Below, piece by piece: positions 36,601 to 47,667 of a DNA stretch of 64,000 nt (within the stretch, counting starts at the first letter, position 1; every line of letters begins with the position of its first letter). The notes below the pieces were generated by a model. It was not told the DNA's origin. It did no database searches and was given only the letters and a program-made list of their open reading frames with translations. The translations under genes were made by a program, and so were the position numbers. The stretch comes from Schistosoma mansoni (taxonomy: Eukaryota; Platyhelminthes; Trematoda; Strigeidida; Schistosomatidae): NCBI RefSeq assembly GCF_000237925.1, contig NC_031502.1, forward strand, positions 558,001 to 622,000. The letters run 5' to 3'.

Positions 36601-39600
36601 GATCCGTATGATTAGTCGAGCGTATCAAGTAGAATGTCGTATATTGTTGTTAGCTAATCGACATAAATGAAGTGAAGAATTTCGTTGCAAATTCTGTTCA
36701 TTTTAACAACAAATGATTAGCATTATGCAATTTATTCAATTATCACAACTTTCATAGCTATGTTCTCAATCAGAAATAATATTTTTCTTTAGTAAGAGAC
36801 GAGAATGATGTCATTTTAATAAGTACTTTCTAGATATTTCTTATGTAGTAAAGTTCTCTTACAGTAGCTAGAGACGTTATCAGATATGGCTCAGAATAGA
36901 AGCCAGTGGCGATCCTGCTGTAACCTTCTTTTACTTTCTTCATGAAGAGTGGTTATAACTTTCTTAACTGAAATAGTCTTATGGTTGTACATTTCAGTTC
37001 CCCCCATCATTACTCTTCTTTTTTTCATCCTTTTTTTTCTTTTATATATACGCATCTTCTCCCTTTCTCTTCCCATTCTCATTGTTTTGTGTGGCTCATA
37101 TGTATCTGGTGCTCCTTTGTACCAATATGTATGTTTAAATAAATAAATAAATAGTGTTAGAAAACTTTTGTAGCCAAATATTTAACCCAATATTCATGTG
37201 AATAAGTAATATTCATTTATTGTTCGGATAACATCGACCTATTTCAACAGTCTTTATGTACAATATTATCTAGAATTAAGAAGAAAGGATGATTACAGGC
37301 TGGTCTCTTAGTCTGTTATGCAAACGTGTACATGAATGGTTGATAGCTTATGCTAATCTAAACTTGGCGGCCTTCTTAAACATCTGGACTACCTGTTGCT
37401 GCCATCTAGACATTTCAGCAACTTATCTAATTTTGTTTGTTTTAATACATCATTATGGCTATTAATCACACAACCTATTCAGATGCGTTTCTGAAAAGTG
37501 TACAACCTTCGTTGTAAAAGTTACAAAACGCCTAATCAGATGTATTGTGGTTGCTGGCAATATGCAGCGGAAAGAATGTACATTATTCATATGTCAATTG
37601 ACTGGACTGCTAACTTCTAACTGGCGATCAGTTAATATTTGTCGTCAGGATCGATGAAGAAGTAAGAAACGGAAACTTGTTGAAATACTTTGTTCTGAGA
37701 ATTCTATATTGTACTAAAAATATAATATTGAATAAAGCTAATAATAATAATAAAAATGTTTGTGTTTCTTGTAACATATGAAGTTAATTAATTTCAGTCA
37801 TAGTTATATATGTATACAGTTTAGTTAACATTTCACGCGTATATAGCCTCTACCAGGGAAGTCCTACTCACTGCATTCTCGTGGCTGGGGTGTTGTTTAC
37901 GAAAGTGAGAGGACGAAAAGCGAATGTCCGGCGCTTTAACCGGGTTGATGGACACGGCGCGTCCACCTAGGGGAGTTGGAAAACCCTGATTCCAAACCAA
38001 TGGTGCACATGGGCTCCAGCATCCTGAAGGAACAAATGGCGTATGAACCAATTGTTGGTGACCGGCTACCATGGGATTGCATCTCCTCACGATGTTCCAC
38101 TGCCTTGTGAGTTAGACCTTTAGGTCAAAGACTCCGGGTGTGGTCTCCTAAGAAAACCACCTGCTTCAGTTTGGGCACCTGGGCAGTATTACAGCCTTCA
38201 CACAAATCTCATTTGATTTGTGAGGCGCATATGTATGTTGTGCTTCCTTGAACCAATATTGATGTGTTCAAATAAATAATAAATAAAACATTTCACACAT
38301 GGTTTACAAACTAATGAACTTGTTACCATTGTCTTAACTAAACTATTACATTTCTATTTACTACTGAAATGTTTCATATATTCCTTTCTGTTTTACTGTA
38401 TATTAGATTTATATGAAAAATTCCTACGCAGTCGAAGTACACCAAGTTTGGCATTAATTGAAGATATTCATGTAGTCTGTGGATGTTTAAAATTATTTTT
38501 AAGAAGTTTAGAAGAACCTTTGGTAACTTACCTTCAAAGACCAAATTTTGTTGGAGCTAGTGAACAGTATTCAACTAATCCAACAAAAGCATATGATTGT
38601 GTTTTGAATGTTTTAAAAAATTTACCAACACCTAATCGACATACTTTGTCATTCATTATGCTTCACTTAAAGGTAAAAATTTATTATTCATCATGGATTG
38701 ATTATTTAAGTTCTGTTTTAAGAAGATTGTTTTCTGAAGCTTACCCTCATCCTTAGGAAAGCGGTTTAACCACCAGCAGTGATAACTGTAGTCTCTAATG
38801 TCCATAGAACGGAACCGTTCTGGAAGGTGCATTGGGACTTGATTTCAGCAAAATGCTCCCTTCAGATATCTAGTATTTTCAACCTAGTTTTCTTACGATT
38901 CGTCTAGGCCAGCAGCTAAGTTATCATTAAAATCCAAATGTGAACATATTAATCCCTTCATTTCCCCTAAGCAAATCTTACCAGGATGATATTCAACAGT
39001 ATTTTTCGTCTATTCGGAAAGCACGATTGATTTGAATTTGTAGCTTAGTTGCCTGCCAATTAAATTTCACAACCTGTGATAACTACAGGTATTTAGACTA
39101 CATATTGAGTTCTAAGTAACGTGATTGTAGACCTTGAATAGCATGACTTAGAATCAGTTCAATTGGTGTAGATTCACTCATTACATCATCCAAATTTTCA
39201 CCATACTTTGTACTTACATTTTTTGAATTAAAATAGGCTCTAATTTATTTAACATATTTTCTGTTGAATGTGATCAGTCTATTTCTGTACCAGGTTTTAC
39301 ATACTACCCATTTGTCTCTGTTCATCATGTTACTAGAGGCAAAAAAGTTTCTTATCATTTCTTCGCTACGTTTTTTTCTTCTTCATAGGCTGTGTCTAAA
39401 ACACCACTATGTCAAATGGGTGAAGAGAATTTGGCAAAAGTTTTTGGTCCAACATTAGTTGGTTATTCTTGTCCAGAGCCTCAAGTTATGCAAGCTATCT
39501 CAGAAACAAAACCACAACAAGATGTAGGTTTATTCAACAATAGGACATTTTTGTTTTTCTAACATTAGTCCATCTGTATTAATAATGATCATTACTTCAG

Positions 39601-40933
39601 GGTTTTGTAGTGTTATATTTCTACACAAGATATTCAATTGAATTGATGATTAAACTTTTGAGTTTAACTAATCCTTATTACAGGATAAAGTTAACCAATG
39701 AAAGATTTCTTATCAGTGTAAACCAATCATCATTTCTATAATCTCGTTGTTTATTTATTTATTTATTTGAACACATAAACATTGGTGCAAGGAGGCACCA
39801 GATATATATGCGCCACACTTGGTCATTCGATTTGTGTGAGGGCTAGGATGCTGCCCGGGAGCCCAAACCAAAGCAGGTGGTTTTCTTAGGGGGCCATTCC
39901 CTGAGCCTTTAACTTAGAAGTCTTATCTACAAGACAGTAGTCCAACGTTAGGAGATGCAGTCCCATGATAGCCGGTGACCAACAATAGGCTCATACGCCA
40001 TTTGTCCCCTCAGGATTCTGAAGCATTTGTGCACCATTGGTTTGGAATCAGGGTTTCCTAACTCCTCTAAGTGGACCCTCCGTGTCTACCAACCTGGTTA
40101 AAGCGCCAGACATCCGCTTTTCGTCCTCTCAACTTCGTAAACGACACTCCCGCCGCGAGAACTAATTTAATCATCTGTAAGATTTGATTAAATATCTCAC
40201 TTTGTGTGTTATTAAAACCATACATGGTGTTACATTGTTCAAATGAGTAATAATATTTTATTATTAATCTACTCGTATAGACTAGAACAAGTTTAATTGA
40301 ATAGTGTTTTGCTTCTTTAAAAAGTACAATGAAATATGACATGTTGGTATATGCTACTTATGCTGACAGATAGATGTAGTATGTAGCCGCAATCGGAAGT
40401 GAAAGCTTGAATCGAAGAAGAACATAAAGGAATATGGGAAGCAATAAAAATAACAACAGACTTAAAGGAATAATAGAGCAGATCAACGACAACTGATAAA
40501 TGTGCAAATGATTTATTTAATGTATGACTTTCATCTTTTACCAAGCCGCCGTGTAATTTTGCATTAAACAATAAATTGGCTGTCCCCACCGAGTTTTCGT
40601 TCACTATAACATTACCGTATATTGTGATTTATATATTTTTTTCATCTTTCCAAAACTTCACTTTTTGTTTAGGTTCTACGATTACTTTTCAATATTTCTG
40701 ACGATGTCTATTCATCATTCTTATCGGATTGGGATAATACTTCTGAAGAGAATAATGAACCACGTACAACTTACTTTACATCTTTAACTACAGATATGAA
40801 TTCATCGGAATTAACACCTAATTCATACAATAATAATAACAATAATAGTAATCGACTTTGTGACATTGGAGGATCTACTCGAAAAGGATTTTTACCCAAC
40901 TTATTATCATCATTTCGAGATATGTCTAGTTAA
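30670..40933 (+). CDS. RACGAP1: Rac GTPase-activating protein 1 (MgcRacGAP / CYK-4), complete, 9 exons, 603 aa
   Basis: Exons are 30670-30756, 30813-30944, 30977-31242, 33263-33428, 34367-34531, 35828-36161, 38407-38672, 39389-39523 and 40673-40933. The CDS is 1812 nt and all phases agree. Residues about 13-130 ([12 protein letters not shown], then NRKW-like and [21 protein letters not shown]) form the N-terminal coiled coil that in this family binds the kinesin MKLP1 to make centralspindlin. Residues 229-277 are a C1 domain with perfect spacing (H229, C242, C245, C258, C261, H266, C269, C277). A RhoGAP domain follows from about 345: the arginine finger is R374 in LYRVSG, then [19 protein letters not shown] and [13 protein letters not shown]. 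The family switches off Rho GTPases at the midzone and cleavage furrow. Exon 9 carries an Asn-rich run. Introns hold an RTE fragment, three L-type copies, an R270 copy and a duplicated 654-bp block. Human RACGAP1 is of similar length. Confidence 0.95.
30945..30976 (+). other. 32-bp micro-intron of RACGAP1
   Basis: It runs from GTAAGT to GTCCAG between exons 2 and 3. Its length is not a multiple of three, so retention would break the frame. Very short 5' introns are typical of schistosome genes. Confidence 0.85.
31379..32032 (+). repeat. 654-bp duplicated block, copy in RACGAP1 intron 3
   Basis: It matches 38689-39342 at a constant offset of 7310 with only about five mismatches and no gap by eye. 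No clear target duplication or coding content was seen. Confidence 0.85.
32421..32856 (+). mobile_element. L-family retroelement, 5'-truncated
   Basis: It starts at ATGGCCTCTGATAGGG inside the family consensus and ends GTGTTTAAATAAATA. It is flanked by TATATATAAAATAT on both sides (32407-32420 and 32857-32870), an AT-rich but good target duplication. It lies in RACGAP1 intron 3. Confidence 0.75.
33613..34288 (+). mobile_element. RTE-clade LINE, 5'-truncated 3' end
   Basis: The frame 33680-34285 ([16 protein letters not shown], then [16 protein letters not shown], then [15 protein letters not shown], then [11 protein letters not shown]) is the C-terminal end of the schistosome RTE polyprotein. 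It ends in the short GTAAGTAAGTAA-type tail of RTE elements. ATTTTAAG flanks it at 33605-33612 and 34289-34296. It lies in RACGAP1 intron 4, same strand. Confidence 0.85.
36960..37153 (+). mobile_element. Retroelement 3' tail with AAATA tail
   Basis: It is the plus-strand relative of 5311-5483: CATTTCAGTTCCCCCCATC, then TTGTACCAATATGTATG, then TTTAAATAAATAAATA. It lies in RACGAP1 intron 6. Confidence 0.65.
37837..38286 (+). mobile_element. L-family retroelement, 5'-truncated
   Basis: It runs from CGTATATAGCCTCTACCAGG to the AAATAAATAATAAAT tail and is flanked by a 10-bp direct repeat AACATTTCAC (37827-37836 and 38287-38296). It lies in RACGAP1 intron 6. Confidence 0.75.
38689..39342 (+). repeat. 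654-bp duplicated block, copy in RACGAP1 intron 7
   Basis: It is the second copy of 31379-32032. It begins 17 bp after the exon 7 donor and ends about 45 bp before the exon 8 acceptor, so it makes up nearly the whole 716-bp intron. Confidence 0.85.
39750..40165 (-). mobile_element. L-family retroelement, minus orientation
   Basis: A TTTATTTATTTATTTG tail (read on plus) leads into the L consensus, truncated at GGCGGGAGTGTCGTTTACG on the minus strand. It lies in RACGAP1 intron 8, antisense to the gene. Confidence 0.7.
40343..40615 (+). repeat. R270 repeat, copy 3
   Basis: It runs from GTTGGTATATGCTACTTATG to TTTTCGTTCACTATAACATT and closely resembles copy 1 at 14210. It lies in RACGAP1 intron 8. 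Confidence 0.6.
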
Positions 40934-42774
40934 AGTATAATTAGTAATAATACACACCTTTGTAGATTTATTTACTACCGTACTTTTTTGGTTACTTCTA
41001 CTACAAAAGAAAAACATACATTATTAATTTCTAAACATTATTACATGTAGTTTCCTTCATTTTAATTATTATATTACAATTGTAACTGACCATTAGTTCA
41101 TTGTTTCACTTGATATGTCTTCTTCAGTATACTCAACGTGTCAACTGTTAGTGGTATTTTGAATATTAATAATCATTGACTACATTTTGTAGGTTCAATT
41201 GAATATTTTATCCAGTATTTTCACAGTTTTTTAAGTCATTGAAGTAAAAAGTTGGCAAAGAAAAGACAAAGGAGATAGTGCACAGAGTTCTAGATTCATC
41301 TTGTTACGTCCATGATCTGTCTACCCACTTTTGTGCCGAGGATAATTTGTCTAATGTAGATTAAGACCTTGACGCGATAGGCTGGCTGGCTTAACCTTGA
41401 AGGCTAGTATGCGTTAGTTCGAAGTGGAGGTAGAGAGACCAAAACTATTCTATCCCTGATTGACTGACAAGCACGCGCGGGAGAGGGAAGACAAGATAAA
41501 TGGAACACTACTCGCTTTATTCCAAAATCCGATCTGGTACCCGAATTCAGACAAGTGTAAAAAGATAGATGAATAAATAGATGACTAACCCAACCACAAC
41601 GTACAATAATTAGGAAAATACAATGATGTCCAAAACTGTGGGATTAGAGTAGAAATTAGAGTACAAAAGGTTACGTTTAAATTACAATAGCTTTGGAACA
41701 GAAAATGCTATGGCAGTGAATCAAACGAAAGCTTATGATCTGTAGAATAGACTAGGGGCAAAAGTAAATGTTACAGTTTTACAAGCTTTGAATTAAATGA
41801 AATAACGTCCCCAAAAGTAACTTCCGTAGTTTGTTAAGGCTTCTTGTTTCGCTGTTCACATCACATCTGCACAACTGTAATCATTCTAAGACATGTTGCG
41901 TTAACTCTCAAACTACAAATCCCCATAATATATACAATTCTAAGCATGAAAGTTTATGTAGGTGCAGTTACGATTTTTTTTGAAATCCAATAATGAAAGA
42001 ATCATGTAATTTGTGTGGATGTTCAGTTTCCTTTTGCATCTGAGTTCCAAATTAGTTTTATATTTAGAGGCATTGATTGTTGGAAAATCCAACGAGACAT
42101 CATTCTCTACAAAGGGACGGGATATTTTACTATAAATACAGTATACTATTCTGCATCAAACTAAGAACCCAGTTATGTATGACACCGAATTAACATTGAC
42201 AGTCCCCATTTTTGTATTTCACTAAAGGCCTGTTTTGTGATGTGCCGCAATATAAACCCTGTGTTAAGCCCTATATCTTAACCTTACAGCCAGTCATATA
42301 TACATACACTTCATGTCTTTCATATATGTCAAGCACCACAATCTAACCAATAACACTAATGGTACAATTGTTGTCAAAGGCGAGTATGATCCAACCAACT
42401 GGAGCCTACTATGTTTCACAAAATGAACAGTCTTGCTGAAATTTAGAAATAGACCTACAATCCCCTAAATTTAATCAGGAGTGATATTTTTCATTATACT
42501 TGATCATATTAAGTTACGAAGTATGAGTTGGATAAGCATGGGTGTAATTCTATCTTACGCAATCTTAATATGACTAAATATTAGATGTGGAAAGTCATTG
42601 AAATCCATCGTGGAGCAATTACACCACCTTTTTATGATCATAGAACTGATTATTACAGTGTTCCAAGGCCTTTCACCGTGCGTTACCATTGGTCTTTTTC
42701 TGCATTATTCATTACTGTTGGACCAAATTTCTATTCCCTGTTGATTTCTCATGTCGCAACAAATTCAAACAATA
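40934..42774. other. RACGAP1 3' flank and intergenic DNA
   Basis: RACGAP1 3' UTR probably covers the first few hundred bases. No further gene or named repeat was recognised. Confidence 0.4.
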
Positions 42775-43075
42775 TACAATTGAAGCGAATGAGAACTCAG
42801 GTGGGAAAAATCAATTCACTGTTTAATGCAAAATTACATAGTGGCATAGTAAAATATGGAAATTACACATTAAATGCTTCATTTGCACATCTTTCATCAG
42901 TTATTATTTATATACTCCACTATCCCTCTAATTCTGTTGTTACTTCGACGCACGCAGAGTACCTTCCATCTCTCTCCATTGCAGTCTTCTGCTGACAGGT
43001 ATTCCACTTCCGATAGCGACTGCTTACTATTTACATCTGTCAGTATAAGTAGCGTACAACACAATCCTTACAAGT
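42775..43075 (-). repeat. R270 repeat, copy 4
   Basis: On the minus strand it reads from GTTGTACGCTACTTATACTG to GAACTCAGGTGGGAAAAAT on the complement side and includes ATGTGCAAATGAAGCATTTA. Confidence 0.55.
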
Positions 43076-43424
43076 TGACTATTCAAAATACCGCCATATC
43101 TCTTCAAGTTTGGCTAAATAAAAACTAATGCTTATCCCGCAACCACTTTTTCTCCTTCATTTCTATAAATGGCTCAGTTGTCATCATTGATAATTAGTAA
43201 TGGCCAGTAGCAGGATACAGAACGAGCACTTTGACCAAATGTACTATCATCCTTGCATAGAACAGCGACCTCCCACAAACTAATGTACTTAAATATACAA
43301 TCGTTCACGTTATTAACGCATGGAATGGCTTAAAATGAGTTAGTAAGCTATTAAAAGGTTTTTTGGTATCTAGTGATAGATCACAAAAACCAACTAACAG
43401 TAACGCATAATAATAGTGTGGTGT

Positions 43425-43690
43425 GGGCTACTTATATCGACATAAGTAGTATATATCGTGAATGAGGAATAGAATATGTGGCAGCAGAAGATCGACAAGA
43501 GAAGAACAGAAATATAAAGAAATTGGTGTGGAAATCAAGGAACAATGAAGCCTGAGACAATTAATGAACATTTTGCAAATACAGTATCAGAGTATAGTTT
43601 TTGTCTTTTATCAAGGAATCTTGTAATTTGTACTGAATACATAATCGGTTGTCCTCACCTGTGTTCTCATTCACTACAATAGTAGAAACT
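43425..43690 (+). repeat. R270 repeat, copy 5
   Basis: It runs from GTGGGCTACTTATATCGAC to TTCTCATTCACTACAATAG, ahead of the nested L insertion. Confidence 0.55.
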
Positions 43691-44094
43691 TGTATCAAGT
43701 AGTCAGACTGACAAACAGCTATAGTACTATAAAATCAAGTATATATATCCTTAAGACTATCAGGGCCCCCAAATGCCCTGGTACGGTCGAGAGTCCACTC
43801 TCCCTCTCCAAATGCTCTCATATGGCCACGCGTAGATAGCCTCTACCAGGGAAGTCCTACTCACTGCCTTCTCACACCACGGGTGTTGTTTACAAAATTG
43901 AAAGGACGAAAAGCGAATGTCCGGCGCTCTAACTGGGTTGGTGGACACGGCGCATCCACCTAGGGGAGTTGGAAAACCCTGATTCCAAACCAATGGTGTA
44001 CATGGGCTCCAGTATCATAAGGGAACAAATGGTGTATGTATCAATCGTTGGTCGCCGGCTACCATGTGACTGCATCTCCTCACGATGCTCCACT

Positions 44095-44507
44095 GCGATT
44101 GGTATTGAAATGAAGGAACAGTGAATTGTGAGACGATTGATTGACATTCGCAAAGGAACAGTCAAGGTTCATTGATATTTTGTAAATAAAGTATTTACTG
44201 TTTTCCTCTCACGTTTTACTAAGACATTCTGCAATTTTCACTTCAAATACATTGAATTGTCCCCACTCGTGTTCTTGTTGTTGTTCACCACACTACGACT
44301 ATTACAATTACAACTACAAATACAACGAATTTAACAAAAACAGTACTACAATCACAAACAAAACCACAATCACCACGTCACACTCTCCACATTCTCACTC
44401 TGTCCCCTGTTACTTCCACACTTCATTTAATTCATTCACAACACCGCACAGTCACTTGCCTAGTCCCACTCACACATAACATCGTCTCCTCGCTGTATCC
44501 AACTACC
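44095..44507 (+). repeat. R270 partial copy plus low-complexity block inside an L element
   Basis: 44095-44285 resembles the middle and end of R270. 44290-44507 is an ACA/ATT-rich, C-rich simple block with no recognised content. A short stretch of the L consensus is replaced here. Confidence 0.5.
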
Positions 44508-44633
44508 TTTAGTTCGAAGGCTCCGGGTGTGGTCCCCTAAGAAAACTACCTGTTTCGGTGTGGGCATCTGGGCAGTATCACAGCCCTCACACAAATCAAA
44601 TGATATTTGTGCGGCGCATATGTATTCGGTACC

Positions 44634-47417
44634 TGTTAGGATATTCACAAGAATATCCCAAAAATTATCTCGAATGTAAAATGGTATGTTTTCAGACTCT
44701 TCACATAATTCGCATGTTATTTCCTATTGGCCATTATTTACAGTGTCCTAACTATGACTTTCATGTGTCGTTTCCCTATTGGTCAATTTTGAGTCGTCCT
44801 AATTATAACCTTCACGTGTCCTTCCTTTCCATTGGTTACTGTTAATAGTCATCGTAACTGTATAAATATGCCTTGTCTGTAAACCATTTTTGTTCTGCTG
44901 CTGACCCCATAAACAATTCTCATTTAACGGCTGTGTTCTGATTTATTGGAGTTGGGGAACAGTATTGGGGTCGAACTAGGATATCTGAATTTGGTCAATC
45001 GGTAGAATTTCGCGTAGTCCTATCGCAATACCCACGCTATATTTCGCATTATAACAATTTGGCGACGGAGATTTTGTAAACAAGTTGCTGACTAGCTATG
45101 GATCCAGTTAAATTAGAAGAATTGTTCAAGCAACAGCTGAAGCTGATGGAGATGCTTACTCAGACGCAGATCTCTTCCCGAGTCTCATGTACACCAACAA
45201 TCCCTCAATCAGTCGACGGTATTACCAGTAGTATTTCAGAGTTTCTTTATGATCCTGATGCCAATATTACATTTGATACCTGGTTCAGACGTTATGAAGA
45301 TCTTTTTAAAGTCGACCTTGCTGACAGAGATGATTCGTGGAAGGTGCGTCTTCTCCTTCGAAAACTTGGTCCATCAGAGCTTGATAAGTATTGCAACTAC
45401 ATTCTACCGCAGAACCCACAAGACCGTTCCTTCGATGCCACTGTTCAAACTCTCAGTCAACTTTTTGGTGACCATCATTCACTTTTCAATACGCGTTATC
45501 GCTGTTTAAAACTGGTCATGAACGAGTCCGATGACTTCTTAACCCATGTTGGCATTGTCAACCGTGAGTGCGAACGGTTCAAGCTCAAATCCCTTACCGA
45601 CGACCAATTCAAATCCCTCGTATTCATATGTAGTCTTCAATCACCCAAATTCTCCGACATCAGAACTCGATTGCTGAACCGCCTTGAACAAGATCCAACG
45701 CTGACACTTAATGCAATCACCGACGAGTATCAACGCATTGTCAACCTGCAGCGTGACACCACTTTGGTCCAATCTGGGGGCCAGGGTGGTTCCGAAGTTC
45801 ACGCTGTTCAACGTCAGAACAAATCTCCGAGATCGAAGACCTGTGCTCCTACGGAAGCCAGTGCTCCTTCTTTCTCTAATCACTCCAGACCGGTTCACAA
45901 GAAGCCCCCCTCTCCATGTTGGCACTGTGGAGCCTGGCATTATGTGAAAGTTTGTCCATTCAAACAGCAGGTGTGCGATCGCTGTCATAAAGTTGGTCAC
46001 AAAAGCGGTTTTTGTCAATCCCATCGACCCAATAGTCGTCGAAATGCACAGACGCAACGTCGTTATACTAAAAAGCAGCTTCCCTCATCAAGGAGTTTAG
46101 CAGCAGTCTTTCACACTCATGCCGCCACGCGACGCAAATTTCTAACCCTCTCAATCAATGGTCAGCCAGTTCGATTGCAGTTGGACACTGCATCAGATAT
46201 CACTATTCTGTCAAAAGAAACTTGGCGAACCTTGGGTCAACCTCCCATCAAACCATCTTCGCAGACAGCCGTTAGTGCATGTGGTGGTCATCTCCGCCTT
46301 CATGGTGAACTTAATTGCTGTATTTCGTTCAGAGGTACAACCTTCAAGGGTACGTGCTACATCACCAAATCCCCTCTCAATCTTCTGGGTTTAGATTGGT
46401 TCGAAGAACTTGGTCTTGCCAATCTACCTATCAGCACTATCTGTAATCAAGTAAAAACTCCTGCTACTACACAACAGCATGCTACAGACCTCCAAAATCG
46501 ATTCATCGAACTCCTCCAGCCTGGACGAAAGCTACGAACAATTCATAGTGCAATGACACCCAGGCGAGTAGCCCAGCAGAGTCCTCACATGAAGAATACC
46601 CGAATTCCTTACGAAGTTGGCGCAAAAGTGTATGTGCGGGACTATAGACATGGGTATGATAGATGGATAGAGGGTGAAGTCGCAAAGAGACAGGGGAAGG
46701 TCATGTATGAGGTCAGAGTAAACAAAGAAATCTGGACCAGGCACCATAATCAACTAAGGCCAAGAGAATCCAAGGAAAAAGTTGAAGTTACGAAACGCAT
46801 CCCACTCGATTTATTACTGGATACTTTCCAACTTCCGCCAATACCTACAACGGAGGCAACTCAGTCATCTAATCAAGCAGAACATTCTTCAAGTTCTCGG
46901 TCGTTACCTCGAAGGAGGTCGGCACGCAAACGCAGAAAACCAAAGAACTTTCAGGTAAACCCACGATTGCGTCGCTATTAATTTTTTCCAAGGGGAGGTG
47001 TTAGGATATTCACAAGAATATCCCAAAAATTATCTCGAATGTAAAATGGTATGTTTTCAGACTCTTCACATAATTCGCATGTTATTTCCTATTGGCCATT
47101 ATTTACAGTGTCCTAACTATGACTTTCATGTGTCGTTTCCCTATTGGTCAATTTTGAGTCGTCCTAATTATAACCTTCACGTGTCCTTCCTTTCCATTGG
47201 TTACTGTTAATAGTCATCGTAACTGTATAAATATGCCTTGTCTGTAAACCATTTTTGTTCTGCTGCTGACCCCATAAACAATTCTCATTTAACGGCTGTG
47301 TTCTGATTTATTGGAGTTGGGGAACAGTATTGGGGTCGAACTAGGATATCTGAATTTGGTCAATCGGTAGAATTTCGCGTAGTCCTATCGCAATACGCTA
47401 TATTTCGCATTATAACA
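44634..47417 (+). mobile_element. Non-autonomous Gypsy-type LTR element carrying gag-protease, young fossil
   Basis: The LTRs are 44634-45056 and 46999-47417, identical by eye except for a 4-bp length difference, so the insertion is very recent. A likely primer-binding site TGGCGACGGAGAT follows the left LTR, and AAGGGGAGG precedes the right one, both like the element at 169-1788. Inside is a 627-codon frame (45098-46981) with three parts: a gag-like capsid region; two zinc knuckles (CWHCGAWHYVKVCPF and CDRCHKVGHKSGFC) followed by an aspartic protease (LQLDTASDITIL); and a C-terminal tail like the end of Gypsy integrases (VGAKVYVRDY). No reverse transcriptase or RNase H was recognised, so it is not self-sufficient. 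Confidence 0.88.
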
Positions 47418-47477
47418 ATTACCCCTTTGTACCAATACTTATGTGTTCAAATAAATAAATAAGACTATCAGGACAAA

Positions 47478-47667
47478 TTATGAACTGTATAACTTCCTAT
47501 AGTCTTTAGAACAATATGAACTGAGTTTTAAAAAAAAGAAAGATTTATTATTATCAGTCTTTTGACGTAATGCAACTTGTTAAGAAGTGCTTTTTTGTAC
47601 AGAATATGAACAATGTATTCGAAATTTGATAAAAAGTATAGAAAAGAAAAGCAAACAAATAGAATTA
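47478..47667. other. MED18 3' flank
   Basis: It probably holds the MED18 3' UTR. TTTATT at 47544-47549 is a candidate poly(A) signal on the minus strand. Confidence 0.4.

Larger units (their letters stand above)
43765..47460 (+). mobile_element. L-family retroelement split by two later insertions
   Basis: A perfect 12-bp target duplication AAGACTATCAGG (43753-43764 and 47461-47472) flanks the composite. L sequence is present at 43765-44094, 44508-44633 and 47420-47460. It is interrupted first by an R270-containing stretch (44095-44507) and then by an LTR element (44634-47417). Confidence 0.85.

Noticed and set aside
44629-47424. Clean 5-bp target duplication for the LTR element at 44634
   Set aside because: Only TACC recurs, and on the right it is offset by two bases from the expected LTR end, so it is not claimed.
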